Assembly (NCBI RefSeq): GCF_021869535.1
Contig: NW_026262581.1
Span: 101,993,771 to 102,057,770, forward strand
Direction: 5' to 3'
Source of the DNA: Mytilus californianus
Taxonomy: Eukaryota > Mollusca > Bivalvia > Mytilida > Mytilidae
Length of the DNA stretch: 64,000 nucleotides
Shown: positions 22,191 through 32,029 of the stretch, one piece after another
Numbering within the stretch: position 1 is the first letter of the stretch
How the letters are laid out: every line of letters starts with the position of its first letter
Position numbers and translations under genes: made by a program
The notes under the pieces: model-generated
Databases searched by the model: none
Seen by the model: only the letters and a program-made list of their open reading frames with translations
Told to the model about the DNA's origin: nothing

Positions 22191-23390
22191 ACCACCATGT
22201 TGTCAAATGAAACCACACAGGAACAAACAAGTGGCATTTCAGCATCACTCAGAATAGTTTTCGCTGTCTTTACAACAGTTCCAGTACTCGTCAATATATT
22301 TTATGTTGTCGTATGCTTTACTACACTAAAAAAGAAATTTCACAATCTGTTGATACTGATGTTATGTATCGGAGACAGCATACTGTCATTATCGTTAACA
22401 ATGTATCCACTAATGAAAGTGATTGATTCGGCAAATAATAGTGTACATACGTGTGTTGTACAAACATTTTTTGTTTGTTACGGCTTAATTTTCACATATA
22501 CAATGGTATTTTGGATATGTTGTGAGCGATATGTTGTAGTGAAGAATTACAACTTTGGAGTACAAAATTTCTTTGAAAGATTTAAATTAGTTATCATTGG
22601 TGGTAGTAATGCACTAGGATTTTTGTTTACTTTCGAACTGGTTGCATTTGTTCCTCACGAACAAACAATCGAATCCTGCACTGTACCCAATTTATATGGA
22701 AAAAATTTAAAAGTGTTCATTCAGTTTATTGGGTTTTCATTAACTCTCCTTGCTGCAAGCATTATCTTTTTATGTATAATGACAAGTATTCTAATTTGGA
22801 AATTTTTCTTCAAAACATCAAACGTCAACATTATTAATCCAGATCACAAATTCAGCCAAGAAGATCTGGAATTGACAGATAAGGATGATGATATACCTTG
22901 TGAGTGTAAAAACTGCAAGACTATGATTACTTCCGATAACAGTACTAGGGAAAAAGATAATATCACCGCAGAATTAAACAGCATTGAACAATCGGATCAG
23001 AAAGCAAATGATCTAAACCCGGAAGAAATGTCGACACGAATAAATCAGATTGTTACACAATGGAAAAAAGAACGTGAAGAAGAAAACGGAGAAAGCTTGT
23101 TTACATCAGGAAATAGGGTTACTCGGAGAAAGTTTAAGCCTGATCCTTGGGAGAAAAGAGCATTTGTAACGAGCCTTATTATCGCAGCTACCACAATATT
23201 TCTAACATTTCCATTCGTATTTTCCTTTTGGTTAGACTTTATACATGGTGCTAGATATACACCACAGAAAACAAGACTATTTTTATTCATTCCATTAGTT
23301 TTGAATAGTTTAATCAATCCTTTCATCTATGCTTGGCGTATTCCAGAAATCAAACAAAAGATAAAGAAATACTTATGCTGCAGGCAATAA
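22191..23390 (+). CDS. Rhodopsin-class G-protein-coupled receptor, large coding exon
   Basis: A seven-transmembrane receptor that should sense an extracellular ligand at the plasma membrane and activate heterotrimeric G proteins; the ligand is unknown. Counting from the ATG at 22197 (397 residues): TM1 about 17-43 with N33; TM2 with the sodium-pocket D60; Cys86 before TM3 and Cys161 in the second extracellular loop for the conserved disulphide; E110-R111-Y112 after TM3; TM5 about 172-202; a long third intracellular loop of about 115 residues with a CECKNC cluster at 235-240; TM6 about 322-346 with P339 but no C-W-x-P; N374-P375-x-x-Y378 in TM7. The tail ends C-C-R-Q, a possible palmitoylation site. 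N4 may be glycosylated. The frame is intact, with a good Kozak context (ACCACCATG). A 5' exon may lie at 17311. A decayed paralogous exon is at 38412. Confidence 0.85.
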   Translation, partial: TTMLSNETTQEQTSGISASLRIVFAVFTTVPVLVNIFYVVVCFTTLKKKFHNLLILMLCIGDSILSLSLTMYPLMKVIDSANNSVHTCVVQTFFVCYGLIFTYTMVFWICCERYVVVKNYNFGVQNFFERFKLVIIGGSNALGFLFTFELVAFVPHEQTIESCTVPNLYGKNLKVFIQFIGFSLTLLAASIIFLCIMTSILIWKFFFKTSNVNIINPDHKFSQEDLELTDKDDDIPCECKNCKTMITSDNSTREKDNITAELNSIEQSDQKANDLNPEEMSTRINQIVTQWKKEREEENGESLFTSGNRVTRRKFKPDPWEKRAFVTSLIIAATTIFLTFPFVFSFWLDFIHGARYTPQKTRLFLFIPLVLNSLINPFIYAWRIPEIKQKIKKYLCCRQ

Positions 23391-23669
23391 TTTTATTTTT
23401 TTTATGAACAATGTATAAATTCATACGGTATGTTATAGACTAGTTCATATATAGCCATTGTGTTATTGTACTATTGTCATTGTTTGTATTCTTGTCTCAT
23501 TTGTGCTTATGTACTTTGTCTATAAGCCATTTTGTTTTTCTTTGTTTACATAGTGTTTGTTTTTATAGTTATTAAGATTATAACACAATGTTGACTGCTG
23601 TACCCCTATTTTTGACATTTTTACCAATTATGTCATTTTGTTTTGTTGACACATTTTTGTCAATATGAT

Positions 23670-23905
23670 GGAATTTTATGCGACTGACATACAAACGAGA
23701 GGTTTAGCTAGCTATAAAACGAAGTTTAATCCACCATTTTCTACATAAGATAATGCTTGTACCAAGTCAGGAATATGACAGTTGTTTTCCATTCGTTTGA
23801 TTTGTGTTGAGCTTTTGATTTTGCCAATTGATAAGGACCTTTATTTCCTAGGAGTTCGGTATCTTTGTTATTTAACTTTTTTCATATTGTTTCGATATAT
23901 TTCAA
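23670..23905 (+). repeat. 3' tail repeat, accaagtcaggaatatgacag family
   Basis: Contains GGTTTAGCTAGC, CACCATTTTCTACAT, TGTACCAAGTCAGGAATATG and GGAGTTCGGTATCTTTGTTA, ending in T-rich sequence. This is the most complete solitary copy of the tail and lies downstream of the GPCR. Confidence 0.65.
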
Positions 23906-24164
23906 TGATATTTTAAGAATTGTGCATCCGTGCAGAAATGTTTTGTTCGCTTTGTGTTAATATAAATAGCAACATAGTAACCAACTCCCTGTAAATATAA
24001 AAAAAGATTAATAAAAAAGTCAAGTTGTTTTCTGTTTATTAACAAAGACATTCATCAGATAACTGTTCATTAAAATATCAATTTGCCACATTCCATATAA
24101 GATTAAAAAAAACTTCTTCAGAAATATATATGTTGTTAACGACTACTTGAGGGTGTTTAACGAC

Positions 24165-24480
24165 CTTGACTACCCATGAGGGGCGAAAGATACCAAAGAG
24201 ATATTCAAACAGTAGAAAACAAACTGATAATACCATGGCAAAAAACGAAAAACGACGAAGAGACAAACAACAGCACACAAAACACAACATAGAAAACTAA
24301 AGACTGAGCAATACAATCCCCATCAAAAACCGGGGAGGATGTCAGTTGCTCCGGAAAGGTAAGCAAAATCAGCTCAACATGTAATTACAAACATCCGAAT
24401 ATACGTACCAGCAACAACACATTATGCACATACCTTGACTTGGTACAGACACAACACGTGGTATATGGGGTTAAACCAGT
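24165..24480 (+). repeat. Interspersed repeat, gaaagatacc family, followed by an inverted piece of the tail family
   Basis: GGGCGAAAGATACCAAAGAG, ATACCATGGCAAAAAACG, GACTGAGCAATAC and TGCTCCGGAAAGGTAAGCA follow the order seen at 3.1 kb. It runs into ATACCTTGACTTGGTACAGA, which is the tail motif in reverse. Confidence 0.55.
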
Positions 24481-24889
24481 TTTACGTCCGCACAAACCTC
24501 TGCCTTCAAATTACTAGACCACATTTCGTAATGTTTAGCACACTACAAAACCTCGGTCGTGCAGCTACCAACAGGATGACCACTAATCTGAAAAAGGGAA
24601 TAAAAGACAGCACAAAGTTTGGAAAGAAAAATCAAATTGTGCTCGCTACTACATGAGGTTAGCTAATGTATAAAACCGTTGTTTGGAAAATACCGGCAAA
24701 AACACAGAAACAACACTCCTTACAAGTACATCATCATATTTATCAAAATTGTTATTATTTGTGAGAGATCAGTAAGCATTTAAAGTAATAAGACAATCAG
24801 GAAGAAAGAACCATTTTAACTGAATTAGTTAGTATATCTTTTGACATCACTATAAAATTAGACAAATATGCTATATACAAATGGCTTGT

Positions 24890-25730
24890 CAAACGAAAAA
24901 GTCAGTAATGGTTTATGGAGTATACATTTCTCAACTCATACGATATTTAAGAGCTTGCAGCTGCTACTCAGAATTTGTGAAACGTCACCGGTGTCTGTCG
25001 GAGTATAAAATCAATGAGACAAGGTATTACCAAAGAGCGTCTAGTTCTTTTTCTCAAAAAGTTCATCGGAAAGTACCCAGACCTAATAGTTATTTATTCA
25101 GTGTCTACTACACAAATTATACAAGATGGTCTTGAGTTATAAATCATGGGTGCTGAGTGTCTATTTATTTGCTTAACAGTTTTCTTTTTGTTTGTCTTCG
25201 TGCTATTGTGTTTCTTTAGGTCTTATGACTTGTGACGTGACTCGATATTTATTCATCCCGCTATCGAGTTTTTGGCTTCGGGCGTCCTTGGTGCAGGTGG
25301 GTCTCGAGGAGCGAATCGGACGCAAGAGGTTGTTTTACAGTGTTTTTCAGTGAGTATTGTGAAAATAACTGTAAAAAGTTCGAGATTGCATGTGAGTTAC
25401 GTAAGCGCGTCACTGTTTTTGATATTCTGTGGTGTCTGTCGTTGATGGAATATGTTAGTTGTTGTTCTGCGGTTTGCATGCTGTGTCGACTATTATATTA
25501 TTTGTTTGTGCGTTTTCTGTGATGAATGTTCTTACGTGTGTTTGTGCTGTATTTCTGTCACGTAGTGTTGTCATTTTAGCGATATATTTTTTAACATTGT
25601 CATAAAGCAGAAGGTTTGGCTAACCATTAAACCAAGTTCAACCCACCATTTTTTTTCTTAAAATGTCCTGTACCAAGTCAGGAATATGACAGTTGTTAGT
25701 TCGTTTCTATGTATGTTGGCGTTTGTTTTT
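24890..25730 (+). pseudogene. Reverse transcriptase C-terminal fragment with 3' tail (second retroelement family)
   Basis: The frame carries YGVYISQLIRYLRACSCYSE and FVKRHRCLSE, the region after the catalytic palm in the same broad reverse transcriptase group as 11.6-12.7 kb. Codons are interrupted afterwards. Downstream GTGCTGAGTGTC and GGCTTCGGGCGTCCTTGGTG are shared with 57.77-58.2 kb, and the block ends in the AAGTCAGGAATATGACAG tail near 25.69 kb. It is a 5'-truncated dead copy. Confidence 0.6.
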
Positions 25731-25744
25731 GTTGCACTTCAGTG

Positions 25745-25900
25745 TTCCTGTTGTTCCTTTGTTTTCCTCTTATAGTTGATGTGTTTCCCTCGGTTTTAGT
25801 TTGTAAACCGGATTTGTTTTCTCTCAATCGATTTATGACTTTTGAACACCGGTATACTACTGTTGCCTTTATCTATTTTGTTTACACTTGTATTTATATC
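25745..25900 (+). repeat. Interspersed repeat, gttgatgtgtttccctcggtttt family
   Basis: TTGATGTGTTTCCCTCGGTT, CCGGATTTGTTTTCTCTCA and CCGGTATACTACTGTTGCC are the reverse-orientation partner of the copy at 6020-6175. The long open frame across it is repeat-derived. Confidence 0.6.
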
Positions 25901-26029
25901 TTATTTAATTTTTACTTTATCGAGAAGGTGTGTGCTATATACGGTTTGTACTATGAACTACACATTTTTTTATCGGCGTCATTGTCAAAATATTATCAAC
26001 TGCAAAAACTTTTTTTGTTGGCGTCTTTG

Positions 26030-26345
26030 TCAATAACATTAACGGTTCAAATTTGTCTGCACTAGATGCGCATTTCGACAATAAATGTCTTTCCAGTGAT
26101 GCTCGAGGCCAAAATATTTGAAAATCCAAAGCCGGACAAGGAATCAGGGTTTTGCATGAGGGAGATATATTCCTTTATTTAAGATAATTTCTAAAATTGT
26201 GTAACAGCAAGTTTTAATAATAAAAAGCCCGTATTTTTATGCAAGTACCGAAGTACCGGCTACTGGGATGGTGATACTCTCAGAGACTAACAAGCCACCA
26301 ACAGATGCATCGACCCAGTGGTAGTAATAACATTAAAGGAGATGT
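26030..26345 (+). repeat. Interspersed repeat block, copy 1 (gatgcgcatttcgacaataaatg ... tactggctactggg)
   Basis: Ordered blocks TGCGCATTTCGACAATAAAT, CCGGACAAGGAATCAGG, GAGATATATTCCTTTATTT, AAGTACCGAAGTACCGGC and the GTGATACTCTC end are repeated in the same order at 27.60-27.82 kb. Confidence 0.65.
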
Positions 26346-26499
26346 GACACGATTTTTTTTTACCATAAATGTCTATTGATACATTAATACCCCCCAAAAA
26401 AAAACATCGATAGCAGTATAAGTGTCAAAATGGTTAAAATATGTATTTAAATGTTCAATATGCATATTTCAATCACGGAAGTCACTCAGAATGAGGCTG

Positions 26500-26507
26500 T
26501 GACGTCA
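26500..26507. promoter_or_regulatory. Consensus CRE (TGACGTCA) upstream of the THAP remnant
   Basis: A perfect palindromic cAMP-response element lies 100 bp before the THAP-domain ATG, in sequence less AT-rich than its surroundings. An 8-bp match can occur by chance, so a promoter role is inferred from position only. Confidence 0.25.
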
Positions 26508-26606
26508 ATGGTTCTCATCAGTCATATTGACAGACGGGTGTATAGGCATATTAGCGCACTTTCAATTTCGAATATCTACCAACAAAACGCATGACAGTGA
26601 TTAAAA

Positions 26607-26838
26607 ATGGTTCTGTGTGCTCCCAGTGGATGCAACAATAGACATAAGAAGGACGGCGTATTAAGCTTTTATTTCGTTTTCCGATTAACCCGCAGACCAA
26701 GAAGGTGTGGCCACACTATTGTAATAGATGAGACTTCCTACCAAGCTCAAATCATAGACTTTGTTCCTTCCATTTTTCTAATGCATGTTACGATTGTGAC
26801 CCAGCAGGTGTGATGAGGAATCTCGGCTGTCCTACCGT
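26607..26838 (+). pseudogene. THAP-type zinc finger remnant
   Basis: THAP domains are about 80-residue C2CH zinc-binding DNA-binding modules, found at the start of host regulators and of P-element-like transposases. The ATG opens MVLCAPSGCNNRHKKDGVLS, giving the C-x4-C pair. After a one-step frame change come FRFPINPQTKKVWPHYCNR, a TGA, then FLPSSNHRLCSFHFSNACY, supplying the conserved W, P, C and H, and finally LGCPT close to the A-V-P-T-like end. One frameshift and one stop break it. No transposase follows visibly. Confidence 0.65.
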
Positions 26839-27590
26839 TACAGGTGTGCGGTACACTTGTCTCTGCAATGCTGGGTTTCCTTTGAGTTGAAAGCTACAGG
26901 TGTCATGCCCCAGGTGGTGCTAGATAAGACAAAGGTCTTACGCAATATTACGTCACATGCTCCGAATCTGTGTACATCCATGATCACCTGCCGAGTGCAC
27001 AGGTGAGGTTGGAATATATACTAGTAATTGTTACAGACACATAGTTACGTAATGCATACTTGTTTGGTCAAACAATACCTTAGGGTCAGGATGGGGTTTA
27101 CAGAATAAAGAATTAAGGGCGAAAAGTGCAGAAGAAAAGGGGGAGAAGAATAGAGAATATTTTGCCTAGTGTATGTATGCATGTCTTATTTCATAAGAAC
27201 TTGCTATCTGAATAATATGAATGAAGCTAGGACATTATTAATATAGTTTTAACTTAATTAATGCAAATAAATCCAATGCAGACCTGGGAGTAGTAGATAA
27301 ATGTATTATTACAGACTGAGTATATACACATTAACAACACAGAAAAAAATAAAAAGTATCACAAAAACTAAAAAAAAAAATCAGTACACTATACAGAACT
27401 CATAGAACATTTTCATATTAAAGATGATGATTATGAAGGAGACAAAGACATATGAAATAAAAATAATGTCTCATTATACATTTTCTTGTTTGAAATCATA
27501 CATCACAGTAGCCATAAGATTAATTAAAAGCAGTTCAAACTTTTCAAAGTTTATTAAAAAGATGAAGATCTATAATCCAAAAAGAACAAA
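26839..27590. other. Sequence downstream of the THAP remnant, nothing recognised
   Basis: The first 200 bp are less AT-rich and contain TTACAG-GT-like junctions that could be splice sites of the dead THAP gene. The rest is AT-rich with no supported feature. Confidence 0.35.
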
Positions 27591-27599
27591 AAAGTATAG

Positions 27600-27820
27600 C
27601 CAAAGCCGGACAAGGAATCAGAACTTTGCATGACGGAGATATATTCCTTTATTTAAAATAATTTCTAAAATTATGTAACAGCAAATTTGATAACAAAAAA
27701 ATCCGTATTTTCATGCCAGTACCGAAGTACTGGCTACTGGGCTGGTGATACCCTCGGGGACTAACAGTCTATCAGCAGAGGCATTGACCAAGCGGTAGAA
27801 GTAACATAACGACACCAATT
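27600..27820 (+). repeat. Interspersed repeat block, copy 2
   Basis: Same block order as 26.03-26.34 kb: GCCGGACAAGGAATCAGAAC, GGAGATATATTCCTTTATTT, CAGTACCGAAGTACTGGC, TGATACCCTCGGGGAC. Confidence 0.65.
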
Positions 27821-27839
27821 TTTCTGCACCAGATCCGCA

Positions 27840-28205
27840 TTCGAATTTTACTATCTATCAACTACACCTTTTTTTGTTGGCGTCTTTGTTAGATTTATTT
27901 ACATGTTTGGTTGAATTTTTTAAGTCAGTTGTGATGTATGTTTACACAATTTTAGTTGCTGGGTCCCAATTATTGTCTGTTTGGGTTGCTCATCCAATTT
28001 TTATGTATCGGAACTATAAACAATTGTCATACAAGCGGGAGGTATAGCTAGCAATTAAACCAGCTGTTTAGACCACCATTTTCTGCAGAAAATGCCTGTA
28101 CAAGTCAGGAATATGGCAATTGTTTTGCACTCGTTTCGTTGAGTGATAACGTTTGATTTTGTCAGTTTTAATGGACTTCCTCTTTTTGAATTTACCTTTG
28201 ATTCG
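27840..28205 (+). repeat. 3' tail repeat, longer copy
   Basis: It runs from TTGTTGGCGTCTTTGTTAG through GTATGTTTACACAATTTTAG, CAATTGTCATACAAGCGGGA and CAAGTCAGGAATATGGCAAT. The order matches 33.16-33.48 and 58.27-58.51 kb. Confidence 0.6.
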
Positions 28206-28599
28206 GTTTTTATAAAGCCAATATGGCCAATGAACGATAATTTGAAACTTGATAATAACTCCCAGACTAAAATAATATTACACATCTTTACATCATGACC
28301 CAATATGAGATACCATATAAATAGATTTTATCACTCAGTCGAGTGTGATAATATTATCTTTTTATCGAGTCCGTTAAATAATGAAATTTTAAATGCGGGG
28401 ATTTTCGAATATTTGAAATATTTACAGTTGACACTGCATCCCTCTATCTGACTTGCTTTTGTACTCATGTGAAGTAAAATATATACAGAATCTTCTCAAG
28501 GACAAAAACAAAAAGCAACTTGCAGATTTTATAAATTTCATTTTCAGATATAGTAAATTGATGATATCCTCTCACTACAAAACTCATATTTCAGTGAAT

Positions 28600-28710
28600 G
28601 AAAAAAAAAATCCAACTTTTAAATTCATGTGTTCGAAGCGCTTTTCTGAATTTACCTTCATCAGAAACGCTCAAACCTACACATTTGAAAGCCAGGGATT
28701 CGTAACTTAG
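28600..28710 (-). repeat. Interspersed repeat, ctggctttcaaatgt...cgcttcgaacac family (minus strand)
   Basis: On the minus strand GAATCCCTGGCTTTCAAATG, GTTTCTGATGAAGGTAAATT and CAGAAAAGCGCTTCG follow one another. A partner occurs at 39.09-39.20 kb. It contains CTGATGA and GAAA, but helix II does not form convincingly here, so I do not call a ribozyme. Confidence 0.5.
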
Positions 28711-29254
28711 CTGAAAGGTTAGGGTATATATGGCCAAAAAGTAGCTAAACAGTATTGTAAGTAATTGCATATCATATATCCCAGTGAATTTAAGAGAAAG
28801 TGAGGTCTGCTTCATATCTTCATCTTTTACTTCATCTTTTACTTGCTATTTGCACAGATGGACGACTAAATGCTTTTACCAACTGGATGATTTAAAGTGT
28901 CTGATTGTTAACTTAACATTTCTGAGCTGTAAATTTCACAGGATTTGTATCTTTTTTTAAACCATTTGTGAGATTTCAACATAGGTAAACTACTATAGAA
29001 TTTGTAATGGAAATCAATGTGAATCTTTACAAAATAAGATTTTTCATGGCATTAGCTACGAGATATAAAAAAAAATAAAATATGATTGTTTTTTGTTCAA
29101 TCATTGATGAAAGTGATATAGTAAAATAATAATTCGCTTTTAGCAGCCAATTTGGTTCAATTTTGACAAATTAAGCTAAGAAAGTTTAATATCTAATGTA
29201 AATAAGAAATGTCCATGCTTCAGGGAATATGCTTATTCTTCATTGTTTTTTCAG

Positions 29255-30234
29255 GCTGATGCTGTCAAGATTGGAATGCTGCATGACCAGATCAACAGGC
29301 TACTTAAAACGTTTCTCACCAAATTTGTGAAGATATCCATAATACCTCAGTCAAATTTAGTCACTGATGCACCATACTGTGCAATTGATAACCAGCATCA
29401 TGATGATCACATTGCAGTTGGCCTAACAACAAGAACCTTTCTAGTAGACAACCAAGATGACATCATGTCATCCTGACCTGTTTCAGGTATTATTGTCCTC
29501 TTACATTATACGATTAAGTTTTTAACCAATAATTAATATTGTAATATTTTTGTTTCTATAATAAAAGTTTGTTTTTACAGAACAGTGAGAACTTCTACAA
29601 CAGATTAACAGAAAAAATGGTAAAGATATTTCCATTTGATGACACCACTCTGAGGACTTGGCATTCATACATCTATCATCTGACTGTGGTAAGTAAAATA
29701 CATTAACTATATGTTGGTAAAACACATAATAAGAAAATGTTTTCTCTTATGGTAATTTACTAAGTGTTTTCTTTTTTTTTCAGTTCTGAACATAGCATCA
29801 ATATTTCCTCCGATACTAGCCTCAGACACCCCTGTGCAAGACAAACTAACAAAAGAATCTCTTGATTTCCAGTTAGCATCAGTCGCTGAACTCCCAAAAT
29901 GAACTGAAGGGGAAACAGTTGTTGGAACTTTTTGGGGGGAAATGTGTGATATAAAGGAGTTATTTTTAAAACAACCGAGATATCCAAATTTGTCAAAGTT
30001 AGCCCTGGCTTGTGTTGTCCTGCCAAATAGCAATGCAGATAGTGAGCGCATATTCTCCATGCTAAAAAAAAATACACTGAACATAGGTCAGAATTGGCAA
30101 ATGACACTATATGCTCACTAATTTCTTCCAAACAAAATCAAAGTGTTGAATGTTATGAGTATTGTCCTGACTCAGAGGTATTGAAAAAGGCAAAAACAGC
30201 TTGTGTAGATTACAACAATGAATTAAAGTTCTAA
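29255..30234 (+). pseudogene. hAT-type transposase-derived pseudogene with intron-like structure
   Basis: Three exon-like blocks: 29255-29486 after a TGTTTTTTCAG acceptor; 29581-29688 between GTTTTTACAG and GTAAGT, encoding NSENFYNRLTEKMVKIFPFD; and 29784-30234 after a T-rich CAG. The last block reads RYPNLSKLALACVVLPNSNA, DSERIFSM and, in another frame, SELANDTICSLISSK and LKKAKTACVDYNNELKF. The L-P-x-S-N-A-D-x-E-R-x-F-S pattern is the hAT C-terminal dimerisation region. A TGA in block 1, a frame mismatch across the second intron, a TGA after ASVAELPK and a later frameshift make it dead. The catalytic RNase H-like core is not seen. Confidence 0.65.
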
Positions 30235-30322
30235 AGTATATTTATTAACTCTTATTGGTGTTTTGTAGATGTTTATAGTGTACTGATCATATATTTAGCT
30301 TGAAAATGTCGTTCGCGCAATG

Positions 30323-30355
30323 TCTCCCCCTCATCTGTTATAGCTGAGGGGGAGA
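30323..30355. repeat. 11-bp perfect GC-rich hairpin
   Basis: TCTCCCCCTCA (30323-30333) and TGAGGGGGAGA (30345-30355) pair perfectly around an 11-nt loop, 90 bp after the end of the hAT-like pseudogene. Confidence 0.8.
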
Positions 30356-30409
30356 TCTCCCTCATTGAAGGTTTCATAGGTTGGCAGGTATGTAAGAAAC
30401 ATCGCTAAT

Positions 30410-30437
30410 GAATTATTCACTTGCACGTGAATAATTC
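30410..30437. repeat. 11-bp perfect AT-rich hairpin
   Basis: GAATTATTCAC (30410-30420) pairs with GTGAATAATTC (30427-30437) around a 6-nt loop, 55 bp after the previous hairpin. Confidence 0.8.
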
Positions 30438-31019
30438 GAACTCATTGAATCCTTATTCATGTGACCTTTAATTTAACCCCTTAGCTGGGAATGGGTTACG
30501 CATGTTAAAAGGAAAAGAATGTCAACATTGAAAGTGAAACAAGGATGAACCATTTGGTTGACTGATTCGATCCACAAAACATCATTCTTATACAGGTGAA
30601 AACGATGATAAACATACTTTTTAACCTGCAATATGAAATCAAACAGACCTATAAAAATCCAATTGCACGTGGTCGCTCTCTGTTTATATTTATATTTTCA
30701 TGTTTATATCGGGTTATATGACCGTCAGAAGTCTTCGGAGGTCATATCGATGGTTAATAAGATGACGTCTAGACACAAATACACACGAAATAGTGATACA
30801 TATCATCGAGTCTATGCATTGTTAATTGTTTATTTTAGACCATTTGTAATTTGGATATACGTTTTAGTATGTAATAAATCAATTATGAGAATTTGAGTCA
30901 AATCGGTGAACGTAAATTTGACAGCTCGTGCCCCTTTAAAACCAGGCATTTGTATATTATGTATTTACGTTTTTTAATTATTTGATGTAGTTGGTTTTTT
31001 AACTGAGCATTGGCACGGG
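30438..31019. other. Non-coding stretch
   Basis: An 87-codon frame (30633-30896) has no recognised domain. I read this as repeat-derived sequence but cannot name the family. Confidence 0.35.
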
Positions 31020-31125
31020 TGTCAATCGGTATATCGAGAAAAATGATCGTGAAAGAATAACTAACGGTGGTCAAGCATTGCGATCGGATGGTGCCAGATC
31101 TGGTATCGGATCGTGAATGCAATTA
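31020..31125 (-). repeat. Interspersed repeat, ctttcacgatcattt family (minus strand)
   Basis: CGGTATATCGAGAAAAATGA, TCGTGAAAGAATAACTAACG and GGTGGTCAAGCATTGCGATC are the reverse of blocks at 34.29-34.37 and 58.65-58.73 kb. Confidence 0.6.
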
Positions 31126-31372
31126 AGTGTAATTCTACTTCAAAATTTGTGAAAAATCTGCTGTATTTTCAAAAGGTGGAACAAATCAGAAAAAAAAATA
31201 TGTCTGTCAAAATGATTCAACTTCCTTAATAATACTGTTCTTGAAAAAAGCAGTACTGTAAGAAAACACAAAAGGCGACACACAATCCTATGAGAATCAT
31301 TAAGAAAAGTCATGTTTTGTATCTCTAATGGTCATATTCCAATATATCATGATATATTTGAAACTTAATCTT

Positions 31373-31749
31373 TGTTTTGTCAGGATGATGATGATGGATG
31401 GCTGCTTAACGTCCAATTAAATGCATATTCAAGACGAGAACATGTTAATGTAATATGAATATAAAACCTGCTTTGTACTAGACCGACACTCTGAGCCGGA
31501 TTTTTAACATGCGAGCTCACAAGATAACAGTCTGCACGAAGACATGTCACCTTACCTGGACAAATTAGTCTGACTCCGAGCCGACCAGTCTTTGCTCTTA
31601 CTCCTTAATGCCGCGTTCTTAGCAGAGAAGCAGCAAATACCAATTTTAAAGTCTTTGGTTTGGCCCGGCCGGGGTTTGAACCCACGACCTCCCGCACTCG
31701 AGGCGAACACGCTACCACGAGACCACCGAGGCGGTATGTTTTGTCAGGA
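31373..31749 (-). mobile_element. tRNA-derived SINE with 13-bp target-site duplications
   Basis: TGTTTTGTCAGGA occurs at 31373-31385 and again at 31737-31749 and flanks a 351-bp body. On the minus strand the body opens with a tRNA-like head: box A TGGTCTCGTGG (plus-strand positions 31715-31725) and box B GGGTTCAAACCC (31672-31683). The head resembles a glycine-type tRNA in layout. It then runs through GTCGGTCTAGTACAAAGC and ATTGGACGTTAAGCAGCC and ends in (ATC)n. The intact target duplications make the element boundaries firm. It would be transcribed by RNA polymerase III and moved by a LINE. Confidence 0.85.
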
Positions 31750-32029
31750 AGTCTAGTGACATAAAAGTATGTTAATATTGAAAAAGTTCATATTATTTTT
31801 GAAAAAGTATAATTTTGTTGATTTTTAATCAAAATTGACCCTGAAAGATCATTCAACGCATTATTTTGATCGTGAAAGACAATGAATGACCAGACTTAAT
31901 GATCAGAAAACAACATTTATTTTACCTATTGATATACTTGTAATTGGTTGAAGTGTGTAGTTACTTACTAAGAACGTAAATTAATGCAGTCATTTTTTTG
32001 GTGATATATATATGTGTATAAATATAAAT

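Noticed and set aside
25709..26065. 118-codon open frame with a TFEHRYTTVAF-type segment
   Set aside because: The sequence is an interspersed repeat also present in reverse at 6020-6175.
28600..28710. Hammerhead ribozyme on the minus strand (CTGATGA and GAAA present)
   Set aside because: The bases between the boxes do not form a convincing helix II and no cleavage strand pairs as required.
31660..31736. Functional tRNA-Gly-like gene on the minus strand
   Set aside because: The acceptor stem is imperfect, the anticodon loop does not suit the glycine-type body, and the sequence lies within target-site duplications of a SINE.
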